Shown one piece after another: positions 32,727 through 41,423 of a stretch of 46,292 nucleotides of DNA. The notes below the pieces were generated by a model, which was given only the letters and a program-made list of their open reading frames with translations, made no database searches and was not told where the DNA came from. The stretch is taken from contig NZ_JAPFEA010000029.1 in NCBI RefSeq assembly GCF_026169115.1, forward strand, positions 1 through 46,292, written 5' to 3'. Made by a program: the position numbers and the translations under genes. Source of the stretch: Intestinimonas sp. (GTDB taxonomy: Bacteria > Bacillota > Clostridia > Oscillospirales > Oscillospiraceae). Positions within the stretch are counted from its first letter, which is position 1. Every line of letters begins with the position of its first letter.

Positions 32727-35171
32727 ATGGCGGCAGAGACAGTGAAAAAGGGCGGGACCCTGATGGACCTGGAGCCGGGACAGAGCGGCGTGATCCTGAA
32801 GGTGGGCAGCGACAAGGGGCCCGTGAAGCGCCGGCTTGTGGATATGGGGCTCACCCCCGGCACCATGATAACGGTGCGGAAGGTGGCCCCCTTCGGCGAC
32901 CCCATTGAGGTGAATATCCGGGGCTATGAGCTCTCCCTACGGAAGGAGGATGCGGCGCAGATCGCCGTGACCACCAGCCGGGAGGAGACCGACGCCCGGC
33001 ATCAGGAGCGCCACCGGCGGCGGCAGGCCGCCCAGCAGTCCCCGGACGAGGCCACACGGAAGAAGATGGAGGCCGCCCACGCCCATGAGAAGGAGCACCA
33101 CGGCGGCGTGCCCGACTACGCCAGCCATGACACCCGGGAGATGAAGCTGGCCCTGGTGGGGAACCCAAACTGCGGTAAGACGACCCTCTTCAACGCCCTC
33201 ACGGGTTCCAACCAGTATGTGGGCAACTGGCCCGGCGTGACGGTGGAGAAGAAGGAGGGCAGGGCCTCAGTGGACGGCAAGCCGGTGACCATTGTGGACC
33301 TGCCGGGCATCTACTCCCTCTCCCCCTACTCCATGGAGGAGATCGTGGCCCGGGACTTCATCGTGGGGGAACACCCCGACGCCATCATCGACATCGTGGA
33401 CGCCACCAACATCGAGCGCAATCTCTACCTCACCGCCCAGCTTCTGGAGCTGGAGCGGCCCATGGTGGTGGCCCTCAATTTCATGGACGAGGTGGAAAAG
33501 CACGGGGACCGCATCGACGTGGAGCGGCTCTCCCGGGAGCTGGGGGTGCCGGTTATCCCCATTACCGCCCGCTCTGGGGAAAACGTGGAGGAGATGCTCC
33601 GGGTGGCCCACCGGCAGATGCACATCGGCGTGACGGTGGAGCCCGACGACCTCTATGACGACTATACCCACCGCATCCACCATCAGGTGGGCGAGCTCAT
33701 CCATGACCGGGCCTACGAGGTGGGCCTGCCCGCCCACTGGTCCTCCATCAAGCTCATTGAGGGGGACGCCCTGGTAGAGGAGGCCCTGGGCCTGGACGAA
33801 AAAACGAAAAAGTGGCTGGACGCCATCTGCCGGGACTACGAGAGCGCCTATGCTCTGGGAGACCGGGAGACCCTCATCGCCGACAGCCGGTACCAGTTCA
33901 TTCAGCGGGTGGTGGAGGCGTCGGTGGTGCGGGGGCAGCCCCACGACGCCCTCACCCTCTCCGACAAGATCGATTCCATCGTCACCAACAAATATCTGGC
34001 CATCCCCGTCTTCCTCCTCATGATGCTGGCCATGTTCGCCATCACCTTCGGCCCCGTGGGCTCCTTCCTCTCGGATGGGGTGGAGTATCTGGTGGGGGAG
34101 GTCTTCGCCGGCTGGGTGGCCTCGGCCCTGACAGCCGCCCAGGTGGCCCCCTGGGTGGAGTCCCTGCTGGTGGACGGCGTCATCTCCGGCGTGGGAGGCG
34201 TGCTCACCTTCCTGCCTCAGATCGCCCTCCTCTTCCTGTTCCTCTCCATTTTGGAGGACTCGGGCTACATGGCCCGGGCCGCCTTTATCATGGACCGGCT
34301 GCTGCGGCGGTTCGGCCTCTCGGGCAAAGCCTTCATCCCCATGCTCATGGGCTTCGGCTGCACCGTCCCCGCCGTCATGGGGGCCCGGACCATGGAGAAT
34401 GAAAAGGACCGGCGCATGACCATCATGCTGGTGCCCTTCATGTCCTGCTCGGCCCGGCTGCCGGTGTACGGCCTGATGTCCGCCGCCTTCTTCCCCAGAT
34501 ACAGCGGTCTGGTGGTCTTCTCCCTCTATGTCATCGGCATCCTGTTCGCCATCGTCTCCGGCGTCATCCTCAAAAAGACCATGTTCCAGGGGGAGCCCGC
34601 CGCCTTCCTGCTGGAGCTGCCCCCCTACCGTCTGCCCACCTTCCAAAACTGCGCCATGCATGTGTGGGAGAAGGTCCGGGGCTTCCTGGTGAAGGCGGGC
34701 ACCCTCATCCTGGCCATGAGCGTGGTCCTCTGGTTCCTCCAGAGCTTCGGCCCCGGCTTTGCCATGGTGGAGGACGCCTCGGACTCCTTCCTGGGGCTGG
34801 TGGGCGGCTTCATCGCCCCCGTCCTCCGCCCCCTGGGCTTCGGCACCTGGCAGGCGGCGGTGGCCCTCCTCTCCGGTCTCATCGCCAAGGAGGCGGTGGT
34901 CTCCTCCATGAGCATGTTCTACGGCTTCTCCCTGGGGGCCAGCGGCGCGGTGGTGGCCTCCGCCCTCTCCGGCACCTTCCAGACCCCGGTGGCGGCCTAC
35001 GCCTTCCTGGTCTTCGTGCTGCTCTACGTCCCCTGTGTGGCGGCGGTGTCCACCATCCACAAGGAGATGAACTCCGCCAAGTGGACCCTCCGCTCCGTGC
35101 TCTGGCAGATCGGGGCGGCCTACCTGGGGTCCTTCCTGGTCTACCAGATCGGCAGCCTGATCGTGGGCTGA
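32727..35171 (+). CDS. feoB: FeoA-FeoB fusion ferrous iron transporter
   Basis: This 814-residue protein imports Fe(II). Residues about 12-82 are a FeoA SH3-like domain (KRRLVDMGLTPGTMITVRKV). A hydrophilic His-rich linker follows (RHQERHRRRQ; HAHEKEHHGG; about 94-130). The FeoB G domain shows G1 VGNPNCGKTT, switch NWPGVTVEKKEG and G3 DLPGIYSLSPYS, then the regulatory helical domain. The membrane part from about 425 has Gate motifs with the conserved cysteines (MGFGCTVPAVMGAR and PFMSCSARLPVYG). FeoA and FeoB are usually separate genes, though fusions occur in clostridia. GGCAGGGA precedes ATG 32727; ATG 32763 is an alternative start. A tiny Cys-rich gene follows at once. Confidence 0.95.
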   Translation: MAAETVKKGGTLMDLEPGQSGVILKVGSDKGPVKRRLVDMGLTPGTMITVRKVAPFGDPIEVNIRGYELSLRKEDAAQIAVTTSREETDARHQERHRRRQAAQQSPDEATRKKMEAAHAHEKEHHGGVPDYASHDTREMKLALVGNPNCGKTTLFNALTGSNQYVGNWPGVTVEKKEGRASVDGKPVTIVDLPGIYSLSPYSMEEIVARDFIVGEHPDAIIDIVDATNIERNLYLTAQLLELERPMVVALNFMDEVEKHGDRIDVERLSRELGVPVIPITARSGENVEEMLRVAHRQMHIGVTVEPDDLYDDYTHRIHHQVGELIHDRAYEVGLPAHWSSIKLIEGDALVEEALGLDEKTKKWLDAICRDYESAYALGDRETLIADSRYQFIQRVVEASVVRGQPHDALTLSDKIDSIVTNKYLAIPVFLLMMLAMFAITFGPVGSFLSDGVEYLVGEVFAGWVASALTAAQVAPWVESLLVDGVISGVGGVLTFLPQIALLFLFLSILEDSGYMARAAFIMDRLLRRFGLSGKAFIPMLMGFGCTVPAVMGARTMENEKDRRMTIMLVPFMSCSARLPVYGLMSAAFFPRYSGLVVFSLYVIGILFAIVSGVILKKTMFQGEPAAFLLELPPYRLPTFQNCAMHVWEKVRGFLVKAGTLILAMSVVLWFLQSFGPGFAMVEDASDSFLGLVGGFIAPVLRPLGFGTWQAAVALLSGLIAKEAVVSSMSMFYGFSLGASGAVVASALSGTFQTPVAAYAFLVFVLLYVPCVAAVSTIHKEMNSAKWTLRSVLWQIGAAYLGSFLVYQIGSLIVG

Positions 35172-35183
35172 AAGGAGCGCGCC

Positions 35184-35348
35184 ATGAAGTATGTCATCTA
35201 CGCCGCCGTGGCTCTGCTCATCCTGTGGGCGGTGGTCTATCTGGTCCGCCACGTCCGGCGGCAGCTCCGGGGCGAGTGCGGCTGCGGCGGCGGGAGCTGC
35301 GGCGGCGACTGCGCCGCCTGCGGAAAGAGCTGCGGAAAGCGGAAATAG
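35184..35348 (+). CDS. FeoB-associated Cys-rich membrane protein
   Basis: The 54-residue protein has one membrane helix (about 3-21, YVIYAAVALLILWAVVYLV), a basic Arg/His stretch (22-29) and a C-terminal tail with six cysteines (Cys32, 34, 39, 43, 46 and 50) in Gly-rich context. This matches the FeoB-associated Cys-rich family found next to feoB in Firmicutes. AAAGGAG precedes the ATG, 12 bp behind feoAB. The positive side of the helix puts the cysteines in the cytoplasm, where they could receive incoming Fe(II) or bind an iron-sulfur cluster. That role is inferred; the family has no proven function that I know. Confidence 0.85.
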   Translation: MKYVIYAAVALLILWAVVYLVRHVRRQLRGECGCGGGSCGGDCAACGKSCGKRK

Positions 35349-35354
35349 GAAAAG

Positions 35355-35385
35355 GAGGTCCCTGCCCATATCGGGCAGGGACCTC
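35355..35385. terminator. Hairpin between convergent genes
   Basis: GAGGTCCCTGCCC (35355-35367) pairs perfectly with GGGCAGGGACCTC (35373-35385). GTTTGG follows on the plus strand and CTTTTCC on the minus strand, so it can serve both the feo genes and the convergent flavoprotein gene. Confidence 0.8.
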
Positions 35386-35395
35386 GTTTGGTATC

Positions 35396-35896
35396 TCACT
35401 CCAGCGCATGCCGGCTGCGGACCAGCTCAATGGCCTCCTTGCCGGAGAGGTGCTCCACCGCCACCTCCACCATGGCCACGCCGGGCAGCTCCCTGCGGAT
35501 GATCTCCTCTCGGTGCTCCGGGGGATCGTCGGGGGCGTAGCGCAGGGCCAGCTTTTCCAGGGCCTCCCGGAACTCCGCCGGGTCCTCCAGGATTCTGGCC
35601 TTTCCAAAGAGAATGACACTGCGGAAGTAGGTGGTGTACTCTGGGGGGACCACCTGGTCCCGGTCCACCACGCAGAAGGAGACCCTGGGGTCCTTCCGGA
35701 TGGCGTCCAGCTTGTGGCCGGAGCGGGCGCAGTGGAACCAGAGCCTCCCGTCCTCATAGAAATAGCTCAGGGGGACGGCGTAGGGATAGCCGTCGTCGCC
35801 GTGGACAGCCAGCACCCCGGAGGTGCCGCGGTCCAGCACCGCCAGACACTCCTCCCGGGAGAGGACCTGATTTTTTCGTCTCATAGCACGAAACAT
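35396..35896 (-). CDS. Pyridoxamine 5'-phosphate oxidase family protein (FMN-binding)
   Basis: The 166-residue protein has the split-barrel flavin-binding fold of the PNPOx/NimA-like family: VLDRGTSGVLAVHGDDGYPYAVPLSY (split here at the Gly-rich turn), LWFHCARSGHKLDAIRKDPRVSF (FMN-contact Lys/His region) and SVILFGKARILEDPAE. Members bind FMN or haem and reduce diverse substrates, including nitroimidazoles; the substrate here is unknown. The minus-strand AAAGGTGG supports the start at 35896 (MFRAM); the internal ATG four codons later is less well placed. It is divergent from thiN, and each has its own promoter. Confidence 0.88.
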   Translation of the reverse strand: MFRAMRRKNQVLSREECLAVLDRGTSGVLAVHGDDGYPYAVPLSYFYEDGRLWFHCARSGHKLDAIRKDPRVSFCVVDRDQVVPPEYTTYFRSVILFGKARILEDPAEFREALEKLALRYAPDDPPEHREEIIRRELPGVAMVEVAVEHLSGKEAIELVRSRHALE

Positions 35897-35934
35897 GCGG
35901 AAAAACCACCTTTCTGTCTTTACTCTGTGGACCA

Positions 35935-35963
35935 GTTATACCACGGCGGAGGAAATTTTGCAA
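35935..35963 (-). promoter_or_regulatory. Promoter of the PNPOx-family gene
   Basis: On the minus strand: TTGCAA (plus 35958-35963), 17 bp, TATAAC (plus 35935-35940), with an extended TG before the -10. Confidence 0.7.
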
Positions 35964-35980
35964 GGTGGGAGGGCCGGCAC

Positions 35981-36009
35981 TGGACAGGACCGGCCCGGTG
36001 GGGTATGAT
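35981..36009 (+). promoter_or_regulatory. thiN promoter
   Basis: TGGACA (35981-35986), 17 bp, TATGAT (36004-36009), about 30 bases before the thiN start. Confidence 0.7.
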
Positions 36010-36040
36010 AAGGCATCAGAAGAAAGGCGGGAGTGCGTTG

Positions 36041-36661
36041 ATGAGCCAGAACGGGACATGCTATATCGTGGGTGCGGGGGAATTCTATGACCGGAGCTTC
36101 ACGCCGGGGGAAGGGGATCTGGTCATCGCCGCCGACGGGGGCTTCGGGACTCTGTCGGACCGGGGGACGGCCATGGACCTGGTGGTGGGGGACTTTGACT
36201 CCATGGGCTTCCGGCCCGACCACCCCAATGTGGTGGACCTGCCGGTGGAAAAGGACGACACCGACATGATGGCCGCCATCCGGCTGGGCTGGGAACGGGG
36301 CTACCGGACCTACCGGCTCTACGGTGGCACCGGGGGCCGGGTGGACCACACTCTGGCCAACCTGCAAGGGCTGGTCTGGATCTCCAGACGGGGCGGGCGG
36401 GGCTTCCTGGTGGGGGAGAACTGGACCGCCGCGGCCATCACCGACGGCGAGATGACCTTTTCCAACCGCCACAGGGGCTTCCTCTCTGTCTTCTGCCAGG
36501 GGGACCGGGCGGAAGGGGTGACCCTGGAGGGTCTCAAGTACCCCCTGAAGGACGCCGTCCTCACCTGTGATTTTCCACTGGGTGTGAGCAATGAGTTCAC
36601 CGGCGCGGAGAGCCGGGCGGCGGTCCGGAAGGGGACGTTGCTTCTAGTGTGGTACGACTGA
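36041..36661 (+). CDS. thiN: Thiamine pyrophosphokinase
   Basis: The 206-residue enzyme transfers pyrophosphate from ATP to thiamine to make the cofactor TPP. Catalytic-domain motifs: VIAADGGFGTL, DLVVGDFDSMG (metal-binding Asp), PVEKDDTDMMAAI and GGTGGRVDHTLANL. The C-terminal thiamine-binding beta domain ends with GVSNEFTG, typical of the family. AAAGGCGGGAG precedes ATG 36041. The open frame continues far upstream, but that part is an antisense or shadow reading. It is a single gene between its own promoter and terminator. Confidence 0.95.
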   Translation: MSQNGTCYIVGAGEFYDRSFTPGEGDLVIAADGGFGTLSDRGTAMDLVVGDFDSMGFRPDHPNVVDLPVEKDDTDMMAAIRLGWERGYRTYRLYGGTGGRVDHTLANLQGLVWISRRGGRGFLVGENWTAAAITDGEMTFSNRHRGFLSVFCQGDRAEGVTLEGLKYPLKDAVLTCDFPLGVSNEFTGAESRAAVRKGTLLLVWYD

Positions 36662-36662
36662 G

Positions 36663-36706
36663 AACAGGGCGGGCGGGACCGGATGGTCCCACCCGCCCTG
36701 TTTGTT
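36663..36706. terminator. Bidirectional terminator between thiN and the antiporter gene
   Basis: A long stem begins with AACAGGGCGGG and ends with CCCGCCCTGTT, with one C-A mismatch inside, followed by TGTTGG. The minus-strand side also shows AACAAACAGGG, so it may end both transcripts. Confidence 0.75.
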
Positions 36707-36741
36707 GGCAGAGGTATGGGTTTGCGGCGGAATAGAACTGG

Positions 36742-38049
36742 TCAGCAGTCACGGGATGAGCTTTCACGGTGTGTCTCGCCCTCCCGGAGCATATTGGTGT
36801 GGATGTCCAGGACGGACTGGGCGGCATCCTCCAGGTCCTTGACGTCCTCCATGTGATCGACCAGATCAGTCTGGAGCAGGTCGCCGTAGTCCTTGCGGCC
36901 TTTGTAGACCAATTTGAGGAGGATGGGGGTGACGATGGTGGTGGCGGCCACCATGATGACCACTGGACCGAAGTATGTGGCGGTCATCAGGCCGGTGGCG
37001 ATGCCCTTGTTGGCCACGATGAGGGCCACCTCGCCTCTGGAGATCATACCCACACCGATCTGGACGCACTCCCGGTTGGTGTAGCGGCACAGCTTGGCGC
37101 CCAGGCCGCAGCCCACGATTTTGGAGACGATGGCCCATACCATCAGAAGAACGGAGAAGAGGACGATGGAAAGGGTCATGTGGGGCAGTACCACCTTGGC
37201 GCCGATACTGGCAAAGAAGCAGGGGGAGAGGAGCATGTCGGAGAGCCCTTCGCACTTGGAGGCAATATAAGTGGTGCGGTTGGTGTTGGAGATGATGACG
37301 CCGGCCACATAGGCGCCGGTGATGTCGGCCACGCCGAACCACACCTCTGCAATATAGGCGCAGAGCATGCAGAAGGCCAGGGAGAGGACGGCATAGCGGC
37401 GGCGGTCCCGACCAGGGCCGCCGGTGAGCCGGTCCACCAGCCTGTGGGCCGCCATCCCGCCCACCAGGGCCAGCACGAAGAAGGCGGCGATCTTCAGTAG
37501 TACGGTGAAGATACTCACGGTGGGATCGGCCATGCTGGTGATGAGGGTGAGGCCCACGATGCCCAGTACGTCGTCGATGAGGGCGGCGCCCAGGATGGCG
37601 TTGCCCGAGCGAGTGGACAGCCGGCCCATCTCCCGCAGAGTCTCCACAGTGATGCTCACCGAGGTGGCGGTGAGGATGACGCCGATGAAGAGATGCTGGA
37701 GCAGAAATTCCTTGCCGGGGTGGAAGAGGGCGGCCAGGGCCGTGCCACCGGCCAGAGGGACCAGCACGCCGATGAGGGCGATGAGAAAGGCGGGCCCGCC
37801 GGATTTTTTCAGCTCCTTCACGTCGGTCTCCAGACCGGCGGTGAACATGAGCACGATGACCCCCAGCTCGGAGAGTTCATTGAGAAACTCGGTCTCCCGC
37901 AAAAGCCCCAGACAGGCCGGACCCAGGATCAGGCCGGCCAGCAGCGCCCCCACCACCTGGGGCATGGCGATGCGCTTGGTGGCCATACCCAGCAGCTTGG
38001 TGGCCGCCAGGATGATGGCTACACTCAGAATAAAATCATAGGATTCCAT
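36742..38049 (-). CDS. Kef/CPA2-type cation:proton antiporter
   Basis: The 435-residue integral membrane protein has about 12-13 helices from residue 6 on. CPA2 family marks: VGALLAGLILGPACLGLL (helix 2), FTAGLETDVKELKK, the ion-site helix NAILGAALIDDVLGIVGL (Asp-Asp pair) and MISRGEVALIVANKG. A short cytoplasmic C-terminal tail is acidic and lacks a TrkA/RCK domain, so it is not a full Kef channel. It likely exchanges Na+ or K+ for H+. ATG 38049 (MESYD) is chosen because minus-strand GTGGAGCGG precedes it; the 21 extra upstream residues look non-native. It is divergent from the glycine operon. Confidence 0.9.
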   Translation of the reverse strand: MESYDFILSVAIILAATKLLGMATKRIAMPQVVGALLAGLILGPACLGLLRETEFLNELSELGVIVLMFTAGLETDVKELKKSGGPAFLIALIGVLVPLAGGTALAALFHPGKEFLLQHLFIGVILTATSVSITVETLREMGRLSTRSGNAILGAALIDDVLGIVGLTLITSMADPTVSIFTVLLKIAAFFVLALVGGMAAHRLVDRLTGGPGRDRRRYAVLSLAFCMLCAYIAEVWFGVADITGAYVAGVIISNTNRTTYIASKCEGLSDMLLSPCFFASIGAKVVLPHMTLSIVLFSVLLMVWAIVSKIVGCGLGAKLCRYTNRECVQIGVGMISRGEVALIVANKGIATGLMTATYFGPVVIMVAATTIVTPILLKLVYKGRKDYGDLLQTDLVDHMEDVKDLEDAAQSVLDIHTNMLREGETHRESSSRDC

Positions 38050-38263
38050 GATACACCGCTCCACTTTCTCTAAAAAATAGATTCTCCGCAGGGCGCTGCT
38101 TGTACAGAGCACCTTCGGAGAACGGAGGTAATTCTACACCTGTCTGTCGGAAAAAATCAAGGGTCGGACGGGACGTAGCCGGAAACATTGTTGGAACGAA
38201 CAAATGGAAGGGCTTGTTCACGAGCAGATTGTGGACAACCAGCCAAGGTCGGACAATTTCTGC

Positions 38264-38292
38264 TTGCAATGGGGAGAGACATCCAGTATACT
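38264..38292 (+). promoter_or_regulatory. Promoter of the glycine cleavage operon
   Basis: TTGCAA (38264-38269), 17 bp, TATACT (38287-38292). Transcription would start around 38299, just before the riboswitch. Confidence 0.8.
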
Positions 38293-38311
38293 GAGGATGT
38301 TAGGAATATGG

Positions 38312-38490
38312 TTCGGATGATGGCATCGGGAGAGACCGCTTCGGCGGCGCCGAAGGGGAGCGGCAAGAACTCTCAGGCAAAAGTACCGATGCCGGACGAG
38401 ACTCCGAAGACCAAAGGGGCCCAGGCCCCGGCGGACCGAAGAAGCAATCTGCCCCGACGGGGCGGAGAATCTTTCAGGTGAGAAGACGGA
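38312..38490 (+). ncRNA. Tandem glycine riboswitch
   Basis: Two aptamers precede gcvT. Aptamer I is closed by GGCATCGG (38322-38329) with CCGATGCC (38386-38393) and has the conserved GGGAGAGACC, GCCGAAGGGG and ACTCTCAGGCAAAAG segments. Aptamer II (about 38403-38490) has ACCGAAGAAGCAA and AATCTTTCAGG. TTCGGA (38312-38317) can pair with TCCGAA (38403-38408), with TGA/GA elements beside it, like the leader-linker kink-turn helix of tandem glycine switches. Glycine binding should allow read-through into the genes that degrade it. Confidence 0.95.
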
Positions 38491-38527
38491 GGCGTGCCTT
38501 TGTTTGGCGCGCCTCCGTTTCCTGTTT
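38486..38527 (+). terminator. Regulated terminator of the glycine riboswitch
   Basis: ACGGAGGCGTGCC (38486-38498) pairs with GGCGCGCCTCCGT (38506-38518; one G-U), and TTTCCTGTTTTTT follows. Its first bases (ACGGA) can also close the base of aptamer II, so ligand-stabilised aptamer and terminator are mutually exclusive. This is an ON-switch layout. Confidence 0.9.
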
Positions 38528-38563
38528 TTTGTCCTACCAATTTTCAGAAAGAAGGGATCGCCA

Positions 38564-39646
38564 ATGGAAAAAAAGACGCCGCTTTACGACCGCCATGAGG
38601 CGCTGGGCGGCAAGATCGTCCCCTTTGCGGGCTATCTGCTGCCGGTCCAGTATCCCACCGGCGTCATCGCCGAGCACATGGCCGTCCGCACCGCCGCCGG
38701 GCTCTTCGACGTCTCCCACATGGGAGAGCTGGTCTTTACCGGCCCGGACGCCCTCCAAAACCTCAACCATATGCTCACCAACGACTTCACCGGCATGGCC
38801 GACGGTCAGGTCCGCTACTCCCCCATGTGCAACGACGCCGGGGGCTGCGTGGATGACCTCATCGTCTACAAGGTCCGGGAGGAGACCTATCTGGTGGTGG
38901 TCAACGCCGCCAACAAGGATAAGGACGCCGCCTGGATGGCGGAGCACCTGACCGGAGCTTGCAGGATGAAAGACATCTCGGAGACCGTGGCCCAGGTGGC
39001 CCTCCAGGGACCAAAATCCAAGGAGATCCTGCTGAAGCTGGTGGGAGAGGAGGACCTGCCCAAGAAGTATTACAGCTTTGTCCCCGCGGTCATGGTGGGG
39101 GGCATCCGCTGCCTCGTCTCCCGGACCGGCTACACCGGGGAATTTGGCTACGAGCTCTACTGCGCCGCCGGGGAGGGCCCCGCCCTGTGGGACCTGCTGC
39201 TGGAGACGGGGAAGGAAGCGGGCCTCATCCCCTGCGGCCTGGGGGCCCGGGATACCCTGCGTCTGGAGGCCGCCATGCCCCTCTACGGCCATGAGCTCAC
39301 CGACGACATCGGCCCCCTGGAGGCGGGGCTGGACTTTGCCATCAAGCTGGGCAAGGAGGATTTCATCGGCAAGGCCGGCCTGGAGAGCCGACTGCCCCTG
39401 ACCAAGGTCCGTGTGGGCCTGGAGGTCACCGGTCGGGGGATCGTCCGGGAGCACCAGGACATCTATATTGGGGACCGGCTAGCGGGACAGACTACCTCCG
39501 GTACCCACGCCCCCTTCCTGGGGAAGGCCATCGCCATGGCCTATCTCTCCCCGGAGGACGCCGTTGAGGGCAAGCAGGTGGAGGTGGACGTCCGGGGCCG
39601 CCGGGTGGCCTGCAAGGTGGTCCCCCTGCCCTTCTACAAACGCTGA
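38564..39646 (+). CDS. gcvT: Glycine cleavage system T protein (aminomethyltransferase)
   Basis: The 360-residue enzyme takes the aminomethyl group from the H protein, releasing ammonia and making 5,10-methylene-THF. Motifs: [32 protein letters not shown] (folate site), [26 protein letters not shown] and [21 protein letters not shown] precedes ATG 38564; the open frame starts earlier, inside the riboswitch terminator, and that start is not used. It is first in the gcv operon. The order T-H-PA-PB-Lpd is a complete cleavage complex. Confidence 0.97.
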   Translation: MEKKTPLYDRHEALGGKIVPFAGYLLPVQYPTGVIAEHMAVRTAAGLFDVSHMGELVFTGPDALQNLNHMLTNDFTGMADGQVRYSPMCNDAGGCVDDLIVYKVREETYLVVVNAANKDKDAAWMAEHLTGACRMKDISETVAQVALQGPKSKEILLKLVGEEDLPKKYYSFVPAVMVGGIRCLVSRTGYTGEFGYELYCAAGEGPALWDLLLETGKEAGLIPCGLGARDTLRLEAAMPLYGHELTDDIGPLEAGLDFAIKLGKEDFIGKAGLESRLPLTKVRVGLEVTGRGIVREHQDIYIGDRLAGQTTSGTHAPFLGKAIAMAYLSPEDAVEGKQVEVDVRGRRVACKVVPLPFYKR

Positions 39647-39688
39647 ACCGGAAGATCAGCCATCGTTATTTTATATTAGGAGGAATTT

Positions 39689-40072
39689 ATGATGAATACC
39701 CCTGAGCATCTCAGCTACACCAAATCCCACGAGTGGGTCCTTTTTGCCGCGGACGGAAGCGCCAAGGTGGGCCTCACCGACCACGCCCAGGACGCCCTGG
39801 GCGACCTGGTCTTCGTCAATCTGCCCCAGGTGGGGGACGCCCTCACCTGCGGCGAGGCATTGGGCGACGTGGAGTCGGTGAAGGCCGTCTCCGACGTATA
39901 CAGCCCGGTGAGCGGCACCGTGAAGGCGGTCAATGAGGATCTGCTGGATGCCCCCGAGGCCATCAATGCCGACCCCTACGGCGCCTGGCTGGTGGAGGTG
40001 GAGGATATCACCGACCGGGAGGAGCTGCTGGACGCCGCCGCCTACGAGGCCCACTGCGCCCAGGAGGGCTGA
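39689..40072 (+). CDS. gcvH: Glycine cleavage system H protein
   Basis: The 127-residue lipoyl carrier shuttles the aminomethyl intermediate between the P, T and L proteins. The lipoylated residue is Lys65 in [16 protein letters not shown], in the tip of a hammerhead beta fold. The N-terminal YTKSHEWV and [13 protein letters not shown] are typical. Two adjacent ATG codons (39689 and 39692) both fit AGGAGG (39678-39683). No lipoate ligase is in the window. The protein is of normal length. Confidence 0.97.
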   Translation: MMNTPEHLSYTKSHEWVLFAADGSAKVGLTDHAQDALGDLVFVNLPQVGDALTCGEALGDVESVKAVSDVYSPVSGTVKAVNEDLLDAPEAINADPYGAWLVEVEDITDREELLDAAAYEAHCAQEG

Positions 40073-40109
40073 GCCCGTCCAACATACGGAAAGGAGCTGA
40101 TCCAAGGAT

Positions 40110-41423
40110 ATGGGAAGCTATCAGCCATCCACCCAGGCGGAGCGACAGGCCATGCTGGAGGCCGTCGGCTGCCGCAGCATGGATGATCTCTACGCCCAGG
40201 TGCCGGCGGAGATGCGCGTGGAGCAGCTGGACCTGCCCGAGGGCGGGAGCGAGCTGGAGGTCCGGCGGACCCTGGAGGGCATCGCCGCCAAAAATATGGT
40301 CTTCCCCTCGGTCTTCCGGGGGGCGGGGGCCTACAAGCACTATATCCCCGCCATCGTCAAAAGCGTGACCAGCAAGGAGACCTTTGTCACCTCCTACACC
40401 CCCTATCAGGCCGAACTCTCTCAGGGGGTGCTTCAGTCCATTTTTGAATACCAGACCATGATCTGCGCTCTCACCGGCATGGACGCCGCCAACGCCTCTG
40501 TCTATGACGGCCCCTCCGCCGCCGCCGAGGCCGTGGCCATGTGCCGGGACCGGAAGCGGAGCACCGTCCTCATTTCGGCTGCCGCCCATCCCATGGTCCG
40601 CCGGACGGTGGAGACCTATTGCTTCGGCAGCGGCATGGAGGTGAAGACCGTCCCCATGAAAAATGGCTTCACCGACGCCCAGGCCCTCGCCGACCTCCTG
40701 GACGACACGGTGGCCTGCTTCTATCTCCAGCAGCCCAACTACTATGGCCGCATCGAGTCGGCCCAGGCCCTGGGAGAGGCCGCCCACGCCGCCGGGGCCA
40801 AGTTCATCATGGGGGTCAACCCCATCGCCATGGCCGTGCTCAAGACCCCGGGGGAGTGCGGCGCCGACATCGCCGTGGGCGAGGGGCAGCCCCTGGGCAT
40901 GCCCCTGAGCTTCGGCGGACCCTATCTGGGCTTCATGGCGGCCACTGCTGCCCTCACCCGGAAGCTGCCCGGCCGCATCGTGGGCGAGACCACCGACCAC
41001 GACGGACGGCGGGCCTATGTGCTCACCCTCCAGGCCCGGGAGCAGCACATCCGCCGGGAGAAGGCGTCCTCCAACGTCTGCTCTAACCAGGCCCTCTGCG
41101 CCATGACGGCTGCCGTCTACCTGGCCGCCATGGGGCCCGACGGCCTGCGGCAGGCCGCCGAGAGCTGCATGGCCCACGCCCGGTATACCGCCGAGCGGGT
41201 GTGCGCAGTACCCGGCTTTGACATGGTCTATCCCGGCCCCTACTTCCATGAGTTCGTCACCACCTGCCCCTGCAAGCCGGAAAAGCTGCTCGATGGTCTG
41301 GCCTGCTGGGGCATCCTGGGCCCCCTCCCCCTGGAGGACGGCAACCTGCTGTGGTGCGCTACGGAGATGAACGCCAGGAACGAGATCGACGCCCTGGAAC
41401 AGGCCATTCGGGAGGTGGTATGA
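40110..41423 (+). CDS. gcvPA: Glycine dehydrogenase (decarboxylating) subunit 1
   Basis: The 437-residue alpha subunit of the split P protein works with the beta subunit to decarboxylate glycine and load the H protein. Family features: SVFRGAGAYKHYIPAIVKS, TSYTPYQAELSQGVLQSIFEYQ and GMDAANASVYDGPSAAAEA in the PLP-fold N-terminal part, and EQHIRREKASSNVCSNQAL near 310. AAGGAG lies 13 bases before ATG 40110, a rather long spacing. The TGA is immediately followed by the GTG of the beta subunit, so the two are made together. Confidence 0.96.
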   Translation: MGSYQPSTQAERQAMLEAVGCRSMDDLYAQVPAEMRVEQLDLPEGGSELEVRRTLEGIAAKNMVFPSVFRGAGAYKHYIPAIVKSVTSKETFVTSYTPYQAELSQGVLQSIFEYQTMICALTGMDAANASVYDGPSAAAEAVAMCRDRKRSTVLISAAAHPMVRRTVETYCFGSGMEVKTVPMKNGFTDAQALADLLDDTVACFYLQQPNYYGRIESAQALGEAAHAAGAKFIMGVNPIAMAVLKTPGECGADIAVGEGQPLGMPLSFGGPYLGFMAATAALTRKLPGRIVGETTDHDGRRAYVLTLQAREQHIRREKASSNVCSNQALCAMTAAVYLAAMGPDGLRQAAESCMAHARYTAERVCAVPGFDMVYPGPYFHEFVTTCPCKPEKLLDGLACWGILGPLPLEDGNLLWCATEMNARNEIDALEQAIREVV

